Source: Pelagimonas sp017744045
Lineage (GTDB): Bacteria; Pseudomonadota; Alphaproteobacteria; Rhodobacterales; Rhodobacteraceae
Length of the DNA: 64,000 bases
Strand: one strand, 5' to 3'
NCBI RefSeq assembly: GCF_017744045.1
Contig: NZ_JAGHRD010000002.1
Position 1 is the first letter of the stretch; each line of letters starts with the position of its first letter. The notes beneath the pieces are model-generated. The model was not told the DNA's origin and did no database searches. It was given only the letters and a program-made list of their open reading frames with translations. The position numbers and the translations under genes are program-made. Positions 57,175 through 64,000 of the stretch are shown piece by piece.

Positions 57175-57206
57175 TTGACAAATTCGAAGCGCTTTGGCCC
57201 TTAATG
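57175..57206 (+). promoter_or_regulatory. aglR promoter and LacI-type operator 2
   Basis: TTGACA (57175-57180) is followed by GAAGCGCTTTG (57186-57196), sharing the AAGCGCTT core of operator 1, and by CTTAAT near 57200. The operator centre lies 146 bp, about 14 helical turns, from operator 1, suitable for looping. The transcript may start so near the ATG at 57211 that the mRNA is almost leaderless. Confidence 0.6.
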
Positions 57207-57210
57207 GGGC

Positions 57211-58242
57211 ATGAGCCTTAAGAAACTGTCCGAACACCTGAACCTGTCCCAGACCACCGTCAGCCGCGCGCTGAACGGCTATCCTGAGGTGAGCGAAAAG
57301 ACGCGGGAACGGGTGCAAAAAGCCGCGCAGGAGCTGAATTACAGCCCCAATGCGCGTGCCAAAGGGCTGGCCACGGGCCGCGCCCATGCGATCGGACATG
57401 TGATTCCCGTCTCGACTCAGCACGAGATGGTGAACCCGGTTTTTGGCGACTTTATCGCCGGGGCCGGGTCAACCTATTCCAAGGCGGGGTATGAGATGAT
57501 GATCAGCCTTGTAGATGATCAGCAGCAGGAAAAGCTCTATCGAGATATCTGCGCGCGCCGGAACGTTGACGGAATCATCGTGCATGGCCCGACCATGAAC
57601 GACCCTCGGATCGGCCTGCTGACCGAGCTGAACATGCCCTTTGTCGTGCATGGTCGCGCGTCCAACGTGGATATCCCCTATAGCTGGCTTGACACCAATA
57701 ACAGCCGCGCCTTTCGCCGGGCGACGGATTTTCTGCTGGATCTGGGCCATCGCCGCATAGCGCTTTTGAACGGTCTGGAATTTATGGATTACGCTTTTCG
57801 CCGCCGCGAATCCTATGCCTCTGCGCTGCAAAAACGCGGCATCGCGCTGGACCCGGCCCTGATGCAGTCCACCGAAATGACCGAAATCAACGGCTTTCTC
57901 AGCGCCTCCGAGATGCTGAGCATGGACGTGCCGCCAACCGCCTTTCTCACCTCCTCGATGATCACCGCCATCGGTGTGCGCCGCGCCATTCAGGCCGCCG
58001 GTCTGGAGATGGGCAAGGATGTGTCCGTCATCACCCATGACGACGATCTGGGCTACCTGAAAAACGGCCATGATGTGCCAATCTTTACCGCCACACGCTC
58101 TTCGGTGCGGGCGGCGGGCGTGCGGGCGGCTGAGCTGCTTTTGCGCCTGATCGCCAACCCGACGACCGGCCCCCAACACGAGATCATCGAAGCAGAGCTG
58201 ATCATCGGAACCTCAACCGGCCCCGCCCCACAGCGCCCTTAG
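57211..58242 (+). CDS. aglR: LacI-family regulator of alpha-glucoside use
   Basis: A 343-residue repressor. The N-terminal helix-turn-helix and hinge read MSLKKLSEHLNLSQTTVSRA and NYSPNARAKGLATGRA; the rest is the periplasmic-binding-protein-like effector domain. It is divergent from aglE, as aglR is in rhizobial agl loci, and AAGCGCTT palindromes lie before both genes, typical of LacI-family sites. It also starts the rightward run bglA-glk-pgm. The name is by context and family. Confidence 0.88.
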   Translation: MSLKKLSEHLNLSQTTVSRALNGYPEVSEKTRERVQKAAQELNYSPNARAKGLATGRAHAIGHVIPVSTQHEMVNPVFGDFIAGAGSTYSKAGYEMMISLVDDQQQEKLYRDICARRNVDGIIVHGPTMNDPRIGLLTELNMPFVVHGRASNVDIPYSWLDTNNSRAFRRATDFLLDLGHRRIALLNGLEFMDYAFRRRESYASALQKRGIALDPALMQSTEMTEINGFLSASEMLSMDVPPTAFLTSSMITAIGVRRAIQAAGLEMGKDVSVITHDDDLGYLKNGHDVPIFTATRSSVRAAGVRAAELLLRLIANPTTGPQHEIIEAELIIGTSTGPAPQRP

Positions 58243-58276
58243 ACTGACAGCGGCCAGCCCCAAGACAGAGTTCACC

Positions 58277-59605
58277 ATGCCATTCAAACGTACTGATTTC
58301 CCCAAGGATTTTCTCTTTGGGGTCGCAACCTCCAGCTATCAAATCGAGGGGCATGGCTTTGGCCAGGCCGGTCGCACCCATTGGGATGACTTTGCCGCCA
58401 CCCCCGGCAATGTGGTGCGCGCCGAAAACGGCGCAACCGCCTGCGATCACTATCACCGCTTCAAAGAGGATCTCGATCTGATCGCCGGGGCGGGATTGGA
58501 TTGCTATCGGTTTTCGACCTCCTGGGCGCGGGTCATGCCCGATGGGCGCACCCCGTCCCAAGAGGGCCTGGATTTCTACGACCGCCTGACCGATGCCATG
58601 CTGGAACGCGGGATCAAGCCCGCCGCCACGCTCTATCACTGGGAATTGCCCTCTGACCTTGCCGATCTTGGCGGCTGGCGCAATCGCGACATCGCCAAAT
58701 GGTTTGGCGATTACACCGAAACCATCATGGGCCGGATTGGCGACCGGATGTATTCTGTTGCTCCGATCAACGAGCCGTGGTGCGTTTCCTGGCTCAGCCA
58801 TTTCCACGGGCATCACGCGCCGGGCCTGCGCGATATCCGCGCCACCGCCCGCGCCATTCATCACATCCTTTTGGCCCATGGCACCGCCATCCAGACCATG
58901 CGCGGCCTCGGCATGGATAACCTCGGCGGCGTGTTCAACATGGAATGGTCCACCCCGGCCGATGACAGCCCCGAAGCCATTGAAAAAGCAGCCCTCTATG
59001 ATGAGATCTATAACCATTGCTTCCTGAGTGGCGTCTTCAAGGGCAGCTATCCCGAACGCGTCATGGCCGGTATCGCGCCGCATCTGCCACAGGGCTGGCA
59101 GGATGATTTCGACGTGATCACCACCCCGCTCGACTGGGTTGGCGTGAATTACTACACCCGCAAACTGATCGCCCCTGACCCGACCGAACCCTGGCCCTCC
59201 CTAAAAGAAGTGACCGGCCCGCTGCCCAAGACCTTCATGGATTGGGAAATCTACCCCGAAGGTCTTTATAAGTTCCTCAAACGCACCGCTGATGAGTACA
59301 CAGGTGATCTGCCGATCTTTGTCACCGAAAACGGCATGGCCGCGCCGGATGTCCTGACCAACGGCACCTGTGACGACCCGGATCGCATCGCCTTTGTTGA
59401 GGCGCATCTGGCGCAGGTTCAGCGCGCCATGGCCGAAGGTGTGCCGGTGAACGGCTATTACCTCTGGTCGCTGCTGGACAATTACGAATGGGCGCTTGGC
59501 TATGAAAAACGCTTTGGTTTGGTGCATGTAGACTTTGAGACACTTGAGCGCACGCCAAAATCATCGTACCACGCGATCAAACAGGCCCTGAGAGCGCTAA
59601 CTTGA
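58277..59605 (+). CDS. Beta-glucosidase, GH1
   Basis: A 442-residue family 1 glycoside hydrolase. FPKDFLFGVATSSYQIEG begins the barrel, acid/base Glu is in INEPWCVSW, the nucleophile Glu is in VTENGMAAPD, and the C-terminus has WSLLDNYEWALGYEKRFGLV. It should hydrolyse beta-glucosides such as cellobiose to glucose in the cytoplasm. It starts 34 bp after aglR without a strong ribosome binding site and precedes glk, so released glucose can be phosphorylated directly. Confidence 0.94.
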   Translation: MPFKRTDFPKDFLFGVATSSYQIEGHGFGQAGRTHWDDFAATPGNVVRAENGATACDHYHRFKEDLDLIAGAGLDCYRFSTSWARVMPDGRTPSQEGLDFYDRLTDAMLERGIKPAATLYHWELPSDLADLGGWRNRDIAKWFGDYTETIMGRIGDRMYSVAPINEPWCVSWLSHFHGHHAPGLRDIRATARAIHHILLAHGTAIQTMRGLGMDNLGGVFNMEWSTPADDSPEAIEKAALYDEIYNHCFLSGVFKGSYPERVMAGIAPHLPQGWQDDFDVITTPLDWVGVNYYTRKLIAPDPTEPWPSLKEVTGPLPKTFMDWEIYPEGLYKFLKRTADEYTGDLPIFVTENGMAAPDVLTNGTCDDPDRIAFVEAHLAQVQRAMAEGVPVNGYYLWSLLDNYEWALGYEKRFGLVHVDFETLERTPKSSYHAIKQALRALT

Positions 59606-59617
59606 CTGGTTCCACCC

Positions 59618-60589
59618 ATGAATAACTTCACTGCTGTTGTTGCGGATATCGGCGGTACCAACACCCGCGTTGCCCTGACCCATGGGACAAAGGTGCGCCG
59701 CGACACCATTCGTCGCTTTCGCAATGCCGAGAATACCGGCATTGAACCCATCCTGACGCATTATTTGGAAGAGCTGAAAGAAAGCCCCGAAGCGGTCTGT
59801 GTTGATATGGCCGGTCCGGTTCAGGATGGTGTCGGCCAGCTGACCAATCTGGATTGGCGCGTCGAGACTGATCGTCTCGGCGCAACAACCGGAGCCAAAA
59901 CCGTGGCGGTTCTGAACGATTTGCAGGCCATGGGCCATGCCTTGGCGCATATTGGCGATGACAGCATGCAGCAGCTTCTGCCCGGTCAGCCCAGCGGATC
60001 GCGCCGCTCTGACGTGCGTCTTGTGGTCAATGTCGGCACCGGGCTGAACATCGCCCCGGTCTATCACAGCCAGGGCCTGACCATTGTGCCACCTTCCGAG
60101 GCCGGTCACATTTCCCTGCCCCCGCAAACGGCCCAGGAACTGCGCCTGCTGGACTGGCTTGCCGAACGCCACGACACCCCTTCCTTCGAAGAGGTTCTGT
60201 CAGGCCGGGGGCTGGAGCGGCTCTATGCCTTTATGTGTCGCGAAGACGGCACCGGCACCCCCCTGCCCGCAGCCGATATCATGGCTGCCTTTGGCGAAGG
60301 TCAGGATCGCGCGGTGCGCACGCTGCGCCTCTTCGTCCGTTTCACCGGGCGCTATTGCAGCGATGTGGCGCTGATCACCCTGCCCTTTGGCGGCATCTAT
60401 CTGGTTGGCGGCGTCATGCGCCATGTCGGCCCGCATCTGATGGATCTCGGCTTTGGCGAGGCCTTTGCCGATAAGGGACGTTTCAGCGATTACATGGCGC
60501 AATTCCCGGTGCAGTTGATGACAGATGACTACGCCCCGCTGGCGGGCTGCGCCGGTCATCTGGCCGAGCAAATGGGGCTGGTGCATTAA
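59618..60589 (+). CDS. glk: Glucokinase
   Basis: A 323-residue ATP-dependent glucokinase of the Glk (not ROK) type. ADIGGTNTRVAL is the phosphate-1 motif; NLDWRVET and NDLQAMGHAL follow, then NVGTGLNIAPV and EAGHISLP at the substrate site, and GGIYLVGGVM near the end. It phosphorylates glucose set free by the two glucosidases. It starts 12 bp after the beta-glucosidase stop. Confidence 0.94.
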   Translation: MNNFTAVVADIGGTNTRVALTHGTKVRRDTIRRFRNAENTGIEPILTHYLEELKESPEAVCVDMAGPVQDGVGQLTNLDWRVETDRLGATTGAKTVAVLNDLQAMGHALAHIGDDSMQQLLPGQPSGSRRSDVRLVVNVGTGLNIAPVYHSQGLTIVPPSEAGHISLPPQTAQELRLLDWLAERHDTPSFEEVLSGRGLERLYAFMCREDGTGTPLPAADIMAAFGEGQDRAVRTLRLFVRFTGRYCSDVALITLPFGGIYLVGGVMRHVGPHLMDLGFGEAFADKGRFSDYMAQFPVQLMTDDYAPLAGCAGHLAEQMGLVH

Positions 60590-60632
60590 CGCGCGCCATC
60601 GTCCGGAACCCAGACTTGCAAAGCGTTGAAAA

Positions 60633-60669
60633 CCCGGCAATACCGGGCGGTGAGTGATTTCAGCCGCCC
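60633..60669 (+). promoter_or_regulatory. Overlapping hairpins in the pgm leader
   Basis: CCCGG-CAATA-CCGGG (60633-60647) and GGGCGG / CCGCCC (60645-60650 and 60664-60669) share the bases GGG and cannot form together. The second ends directly at the GAGG before the pgm start. Confidence 0.4.
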
Positions 60670-60679
60670 GAGGCCATCT

Positions 60680-62305
60680 ATGTCTATTCTCAACGTCAAA
60701 ACCAATCCGATTGCCAATCAGAAACCCGGCACCTCGGGTCTGCGCAAAAAGACCCGCGTCTTTCAAGAGCCGGGCTTTCTTGAGAACTTTATCCAATCCA
60801 TCTGGACCGGGATCGGCGGCGCGCAGGGCAAGACTTTTGTCCTTGGCGGTGACGGGCGGTTCTTTAACGCCGAGGCGATCCAGACTGTGCTGCGTATGGC
60901 CGCCGCCAGCGGCGCGGCGCGGGTGATTGTCGGGCAGAATGGCCTGCTCTCGACCCCGGCAGCTTCAAACCTGATCCGCAAACGCAAGGCCGATGGCGGC
61001 ATCATCCTGTCCGCCAGCCATAATCCCGGTGGCCCGGACGGTGATTTCGGGGTGAAATACAACATCGCCAATGGCGGCCCCGCCCCTGAAAGCGTGTCCT
61101 CGGCCATTTACGCCGCCACCGAAGAGATTGGCGCATACCGTATCCTCGAAAGCGCCGATGTGGACCTGTCCGAGATCGGCATCGCCCAGATTGGCCGCAT
61201 GGAGATCGAGATTGTCGATCCGGTGGCGGATTACGCCGCGCTGATGGAAGAGATTTTTGATTTCGACGCGATTGCAGCGCTGTTCCAGTCGGGCTTTCGC
61301 ATGCGCTTTGACGCCATGCACGCGATCACCGGCCCCTATGCCAAAGCCATTCTGGAAACCCGGCTTGGTGCCGGGGCTGGCACCGTCACCAATGGCACCC
61401 CCCTGCCCGATTTCGGCCAGGGCCACCCGGATCCCAACCCGATCTGGGCCAAGGAGCTGGTGGATGTCATGATGGATCCAGACGGGCCGGATTTCGGCGC
61501 GGCGAGCGATGGCGATGGCGATCGCAACATGATCATGGGGCGCGGCATCTATGTGACGCCCTCGGACAGCCTTGCCGCCTTGGCCGCCAATGCCACGCTT
61601 GTGCCCGCCTATAAGGATGGCCTCAGCGGTGTTGCCCGCTCCATGCCGACCTCGCTGGCACTGGACCGGGTGGCTGAAAAGCTGGGGATCGAATGTCACG
61701 AGACCCCGACGGGTTGGAAATTCTTTGGCAACCTGCTGGATGCAGACCGCGCCACCCTGTGCGGCGAAGAAAGCGCCGGGACCGGATCGAACCATGTGCG
61801 CGAGAAAGACGGGCTTTGGGCGGTGCTGTTCTGGCTCAACATCCTGGCCACGCGCAGGATTTCCGTGGCCGAGCTGATGGCCGATCATTGGCAGAGCTAT
61901 GGGCGCAACTACTATTCCCGCCACGATTATGAAGGCATTGATAGCGGCATCGCTGCTGACCTGATGCAAGGGTTGCGCGCGCAATTGCCTGACCTCGCCG
62001 GGCGCAGCGTCGCCGGCTTGACCGTCTCTCATGCTGATGAATTTGCCTATGACGATCCGATTGACGGCTCGCGCACCGAAGGCCAAGGCATCCGCATTCA
62101 CTTTGAGGGCGGCGCACGGATGGTGTTTCGCCTCTCAGGCACCGGCACTGTGGGCGCAACCCTGCGGGTCTATCTGGAATGCTTTGCCACTGACGCGCTG
62201 GACCTGAACCCACAAGAGGCCCTTGCCGATATCATCAGTGCCGCAGATGAGCTGGCGCAGATCGTGGCGCGCACCGGGCGCAAACGCCCGACTGTGATCA
62301 CCTAG
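60680..62305 (+). CDS. pgm: Phosphoglucomutase (alpha-D-glucose phosphate-specific)
   Basis: A 541-residue enzyme that interconverts glucose-1-phosphate and glucose-6-phosphate. The catalytic serine loop is LSASHNPGGPDGDFGVKYN, the magnesium loop ASDGDGDRNMIMG, and the substrate loop CGEESAGTGSNHVREKDG. It begins MSILNVKTNPIANQKPGTSG, a normal Pgm N-terminus. GAGG lies eight bases before the ATG at 60680. The stop codon TAG is formed from host TA plus the first G of an inserted palindromic element; before insertion it was probably TAA. Confidence 0.95.
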   Translation: MSILNVKTNPIANQKPGTSGLRKKTRVFQEPGFLENFIQSIWTGIGGAQGKTFVLGGDGRFFNAEAIQTVLRMAAASGAARVIVGQNGLLSTPAASNLIRKRKADGGIILSASHNPGGPDGDFGVKYNIANGGPAPESVSSAIYAATEEIGAYRILESADVDLSEIGIAQIGRMEIEIVDPVADYAALMEEIFDFDAIAALFQSGFRMRFDAMHAITGPYAKAILETRLGAGAGTVTNGTPLPDFGQGHPDPNPIWAKELVDVMMDPDGPDFGAASDGDGDRNMIMGRGIYVTPSDSLAALAANATLVPAYKDGLSGVARSMPTSLALDRVAEKLGIECHETPTGWKFFGNLLDADRATLCGEESAGTGSNHVREKDGLWAVLFWLNILATRRISVAELMADHWQSYGRNYYSRHDYEGIDSGIAADLMQGLRAQLPDLAGRSVAGLTVSHADEFAYDDPIDGSRTEGQGIRIHFEGGARMVFRLSGTGTVGATLRVYLECFATDALDLNPQEALADIISAADELAQIVARTGRKRPTVIT

Positions 62306-62571
62306 GGCCTGTTGACACGATGAAAAACGCACTGGTTTCTGTCCAAAATCCGCTGATACAAGGCGTTTTGGCGCCGACAGGGTGGCCCCCTTTCAAGCGA
62401 AAACAACGAAGGAGCAGCGGATTTTGGCGAAATCCCGAAGGGACGCGGCGGATTTTGCCTCCGACATCGCTGATTTGCCCTTCCGATCACCCAGATCGCC
62501 GCGGTCAAATCACCTCATCGGCGGCAAAATCCGACACGCGCCAGTGCGCTGTTCATCGTGTTAACAGGCCC
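62305..62571. mobile_element. 267-bp MITE-like element with 31-bp inverted ends and TA duplication
   Basis: The left end GGGCCTGTTGACACGATGAA continues to 62335, and the right end (62541-62571) is its inverted copy with three mismatches in 31 positions. TA stands on both sides (62303-62304 and 62572-62573), as with IS630/Tc1-mariner-type insertions. Inside, CCAAAATCCGCTG (62343-62355) and CAGCGGATTTTGG (62415-62427) are perfect inverted copies, as are CGGATTTTGCC (62449-62459) and GGCAAAATCCG (62523-62533). No transposase is encoded. Confidence 0.82.
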
Positions 62572-62575
62572 TAAC

Positions 62576-63436
62576 ATGATCGTCCGCGCAATTGGCATCA
62601 TGATCCTGTCCATGGCCCTTTTGGCGATGAGCGACGCCTTTATCAAACTGGCAGCGCAGTATGCGCCGATGGGTCAGATCATGTTTGCCATCAGCACCGG
62701 CGGCACCTTGATGTTTCTGGTCATGGCGCGGATCAAGGGGTTTTCCCTGGTCAACCGCGACGCCCTGCATCGCATGGTGCTGCTGCGCAATCTCTTTGAG
62801 ATTGTCGGAGCCATTGGCCTTGTGGTCGGCATCTCGAAAATCCCGCTCTCCGTCTTTGCCGCGATCATGCAGGTCGCACCGCTGCTGACCATTCTGGGCG
62901 CGGCGTTGTTCCTGGGCGAAGAAGTCGGCTGGCGCCGTTGGGCGGCGATCCTGGTTGGCTTGATCGGCATGTTGATCGTGATCCGCCCCTTTGGCAGTGC
63001 CTTTTCCGGCTGGGAGCTTTTTGCCGTTCTCGGCGTGACCGGTCTGGCGGCGCGGGATCTGGTGACGCGATTGGCCCCGAGCCACATCCCGGCCCTGTCC
63101 ATGTCCGCCTGGGGCTTTGCGGCGACCATCCCTGTCGGGCTGGTGATCTTTCTCTTTGAAACCAAACCGTTGGATTTCGCTCCAATCACCCTGATGCATC
63201 TGGTCGGGGCGGTGGTGTTCACCGCCATCGGCTATCTGGCAGTCACCGCCGCAATGCGCATGGCCCCGGTCTCGATCATTGCGCCCTATCGCTATGCGCG
63301 GCTGATCTTTACCTCGGCCCTGGGCATTCTGATCTTTGCCGAACGCCCCGATGGCTACACGTTGCTGGGGGCGGCTTTGGTTTTGGGCGCGGGTCTCTAC
63401 AGCTTTTTGCGCGAACGCAAACTGGCGCAAGGGTGA
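62576..63436 (+). CDS. EamA/DMT-family transporter
   Basis: A 286-residue membrane protein with ten hydrophobic helices in two EamA repeats, a drug/metabolite transporter. The N-terminal repeat starts MILSMALLAMSDAFIKLAAQ; the second has PVSIIAPYRYARLIFTSALG with the conserved region before the last helices. The substrate is unknown. The ATG lies three bases after the right TA of the palindromic element. Without the element the gene would start one base after the pgm stop, so it was probably coupled to pgm. The present upstream sequence offers only a weak AGG. Confidence 0.9.
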   Translation: MIVRAIGIMILSMALLAMSDAFIKLAAQYAPMGQIMFAISTGGTLMFLVMARIKGFSLVNRDALHRMVLLRNLFEIVGAIGLVVGISKIPLSVFAAIMQVAPLLTILGAALFLGEEVGWRRWAAILVGLIGMLIVIRPFGSAFSGWELFAVLGVTGLAARDLVTRLAPSHIPALSMSAWGFAATIPVGLVIFLFETKPLDFAPITLMHLVGAVVFTAIGYLAVTAAMRMAPVSIIAPYRYARLIFTSALGILIFAERPDGYTLLGAALVLGAGLYSFLRERKLAQG

Positions 63437-63445
63437 GCGCGGGTT

Positions 63446-63509
63446 GGGGCGCTGCCCCGCCCCGAGCAAGCTCGGGACTCCCCGGGATACTTTTGGCCCA
63501 AAGAAGACT
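63446..63509 (+). repeat. Intergenic repeat copy F
   Basis: GGGGC-GCT-GCCCC, the middle hairpin CCCGAGC-AA-GCTCGGG (63461-63476), then ACTCCCCGGGATACTTTTGG and CCCAAAGAAG. It follows the EamA gene in sense orientation, 10 bp after the stop. Confidence 0.85.
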
Positions 63510-63522
63510 TGGGGGGCTTGGC

Positions 63523-63577
63523 TGTTAGCGCCCAACGTTAGCGCAACCCTGTCGCAACCACGCTGTTAGCGATAACA
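63523..63577 (+). promoter_or_regulatory. eno upstream region with repeated GTTAGCG motif
   Basis: The palindrome TGTTAGCGATAACA lies at 63564-63577. Two further half-sites, TGTTAGCG at 63523-63530 and GTTAGCG at 63537-63543, precede it. The palindrome matches the one before gap (TGTTAGCGGTAACA) at 13 of 14 positions. Confidence 0.6.
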
Positions 63578-63643
63578 ATTCCGTTGCGTTTCACGCCCAG
63601 CCTGCTATGAGACAGGCAAATTTCAATGCCTGAGGGACAACCC

Positions 63644-64000
63644 ATGAGCACCATCATTGATATCCACGCCCGCGAGATCCTCGACAGTCGCGGCAACCCA
63701 ACCGTAGAAGTCGACGTGACGCTGGAAGATGGCACTCTGGGCCGTGCAGCCGTGCCATCTGGTGCCTCTACCGGTGCCTATGAGGCCGTGGAAAAGCGCG
63801 ACGGTGACAAGGCGCGTTACAAGGGCAAAGGCGTGCTGGAAGCTGTGGCCGCCGTGAACGGTGAAATCGCCGAAGCCATCCTGGGCTTTGACGCCACCGA
63901 GCAGGTCGCCATTGACGGCGCGATGAATGAGCTGGACGGCACCGAGAACAAAGGCCGCCTGGGTGCCAACGCAATCTTGGGTGTGTCCATGGCCGTGGCC
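63644..64000 (+). CDS. eno: Enolase (partial, runs off the window)
   Basis: The first 119 codons of enolase, which converts 2-phosphoglycerate to phosphoenolpyruvate. The start MSTIIDIHAREILDSRGNPT is the standard enolase N-terminus, followed by VPSGASTGAYEAVEKRDGD with the catalytic-loop serine. It remains open to the end of the window. GAGGGACAACCC precedes the ATG at 63644. A palindrome shared with gap lies 67-80 bp upstream. Confidence 0.96.
   Translation, partial: MSTIIDIHAREILDSRGNPTVEVDVTLEDGTLGRAAVPSGASTGAYEAVEKRDGDKARYKGKGVLEAVAAVNGEIAEAILGFDATEQVAIDGAMNELDGTENKGRLGANAILGVSMAVA

Overview
The window looks like chromosomal sequence from an alphaproteobacterium of the Rhodobacteraceae (Roseobacter group). 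The evidence is the GC-rich coding, the aroK-aroB/xerD neighbourhood, an agl-type alpha-glucoside operon, a Hint/RTX surface protein, GTTC-N7-GTTC-like SOS boxes, and a family of short intergenic repeats. I see no phage, plasmid or CRISPR locus and no complete insertion sequence. The accessory signal is in small palindromic elements, one giant repetitive secreted protein and some domain-level oddities.

Layout. 0-8.4 kb: miaA, an AraC-type regulator and a complete peptide-type ABC importer (Tat-exported binding protein, two permeases, one double ATPase). 8.4-10.9 kb: a PilZ-like membrane protein, a lytic transglycosylase and ssb. 11.1-15.5 kb: aroK-aroB on the minus strand, divergent from a small membrane protein, a secreted protein and xerD. 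15.5-22.5 kb: an unusual metallophosphoesterase, a CorC-type CBS protein, a dimethylglycine/sarcosine dehydrogenase-like flavoprotein, a MobA-like nucleotidyltransferase, a GFA-family protein and a GlxA-type regulator. 22.8-28.7 kb: a 1367-residue tandem-95/RTX/Hint protein, a 1.1-kb gene-free stretch and an FkbM methyltransferase. 28.8-34.1 kb: tRNA-Leu(CAA), a DedA-family protein, dsbB, a lipoprotein with an S74-like domain, gap, coaD and a CBS pair protein. 34.1-44.4 kb: a valine catabolism region (LysR regulator/mmsA, acyl-CoA dehydrogenase, and a fused HIBCH-MmsB reading frame) with a YbdK-type ligase and a glycosyltransferase between its parts, then a Crp/Fnr regulator and a DUF2892 protein. 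44.5-50.3 kb: uvrA and a VWA protein with seven tandem repeats. 50.4-62.3 kb: the agl operon (SBP, two permeases, alpha-glucosidase, ATPase) divergent from a LacI regulator, beta-glucosidase, glucokinase and phosphoglucomutase. 62.6-64 kb: an EamA transporter and the start of eno.

How it works together. The 50-62 kb block is a complete route from external glucosides to glucose-6-phosphate and glucose-1-phosphate, with matching LacI-type palindromes in front of both divergent arms. gap and eno carry another shared palindrome (TGTTAGCG-N-TAACA), which suggests common control of lower glycolysis. The 35-43 kb genes convert isobutyryl-CoA through 3-hydroxyisobutyrate and methylmalonate semialdehyde to propionyl-CoA.

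Most interesting observations: (1) the hydrolase and dehydrogenase of valine degradation are fused in frame, although the ribosome binding site and start of the second gene are intact; (2) a 267-bp element with 31-bp inverted ends and TA duplications has inserted in the stop codon of pgm and separated it from the next gene; (3) a second, 99-bp palindromic element is flanked by CTAA duplications that include a stop codon; (4) a six-copy intergenic repeat has an internal hairpin that changes in sequence but keeps its pairing, and one copy supplies the stop codon of a protein; (5) an 18-bp inverted repeat lies inside the agl operon with a competing hairpin; (6) a metallophosphoesterase has lost most of its metal ligands.
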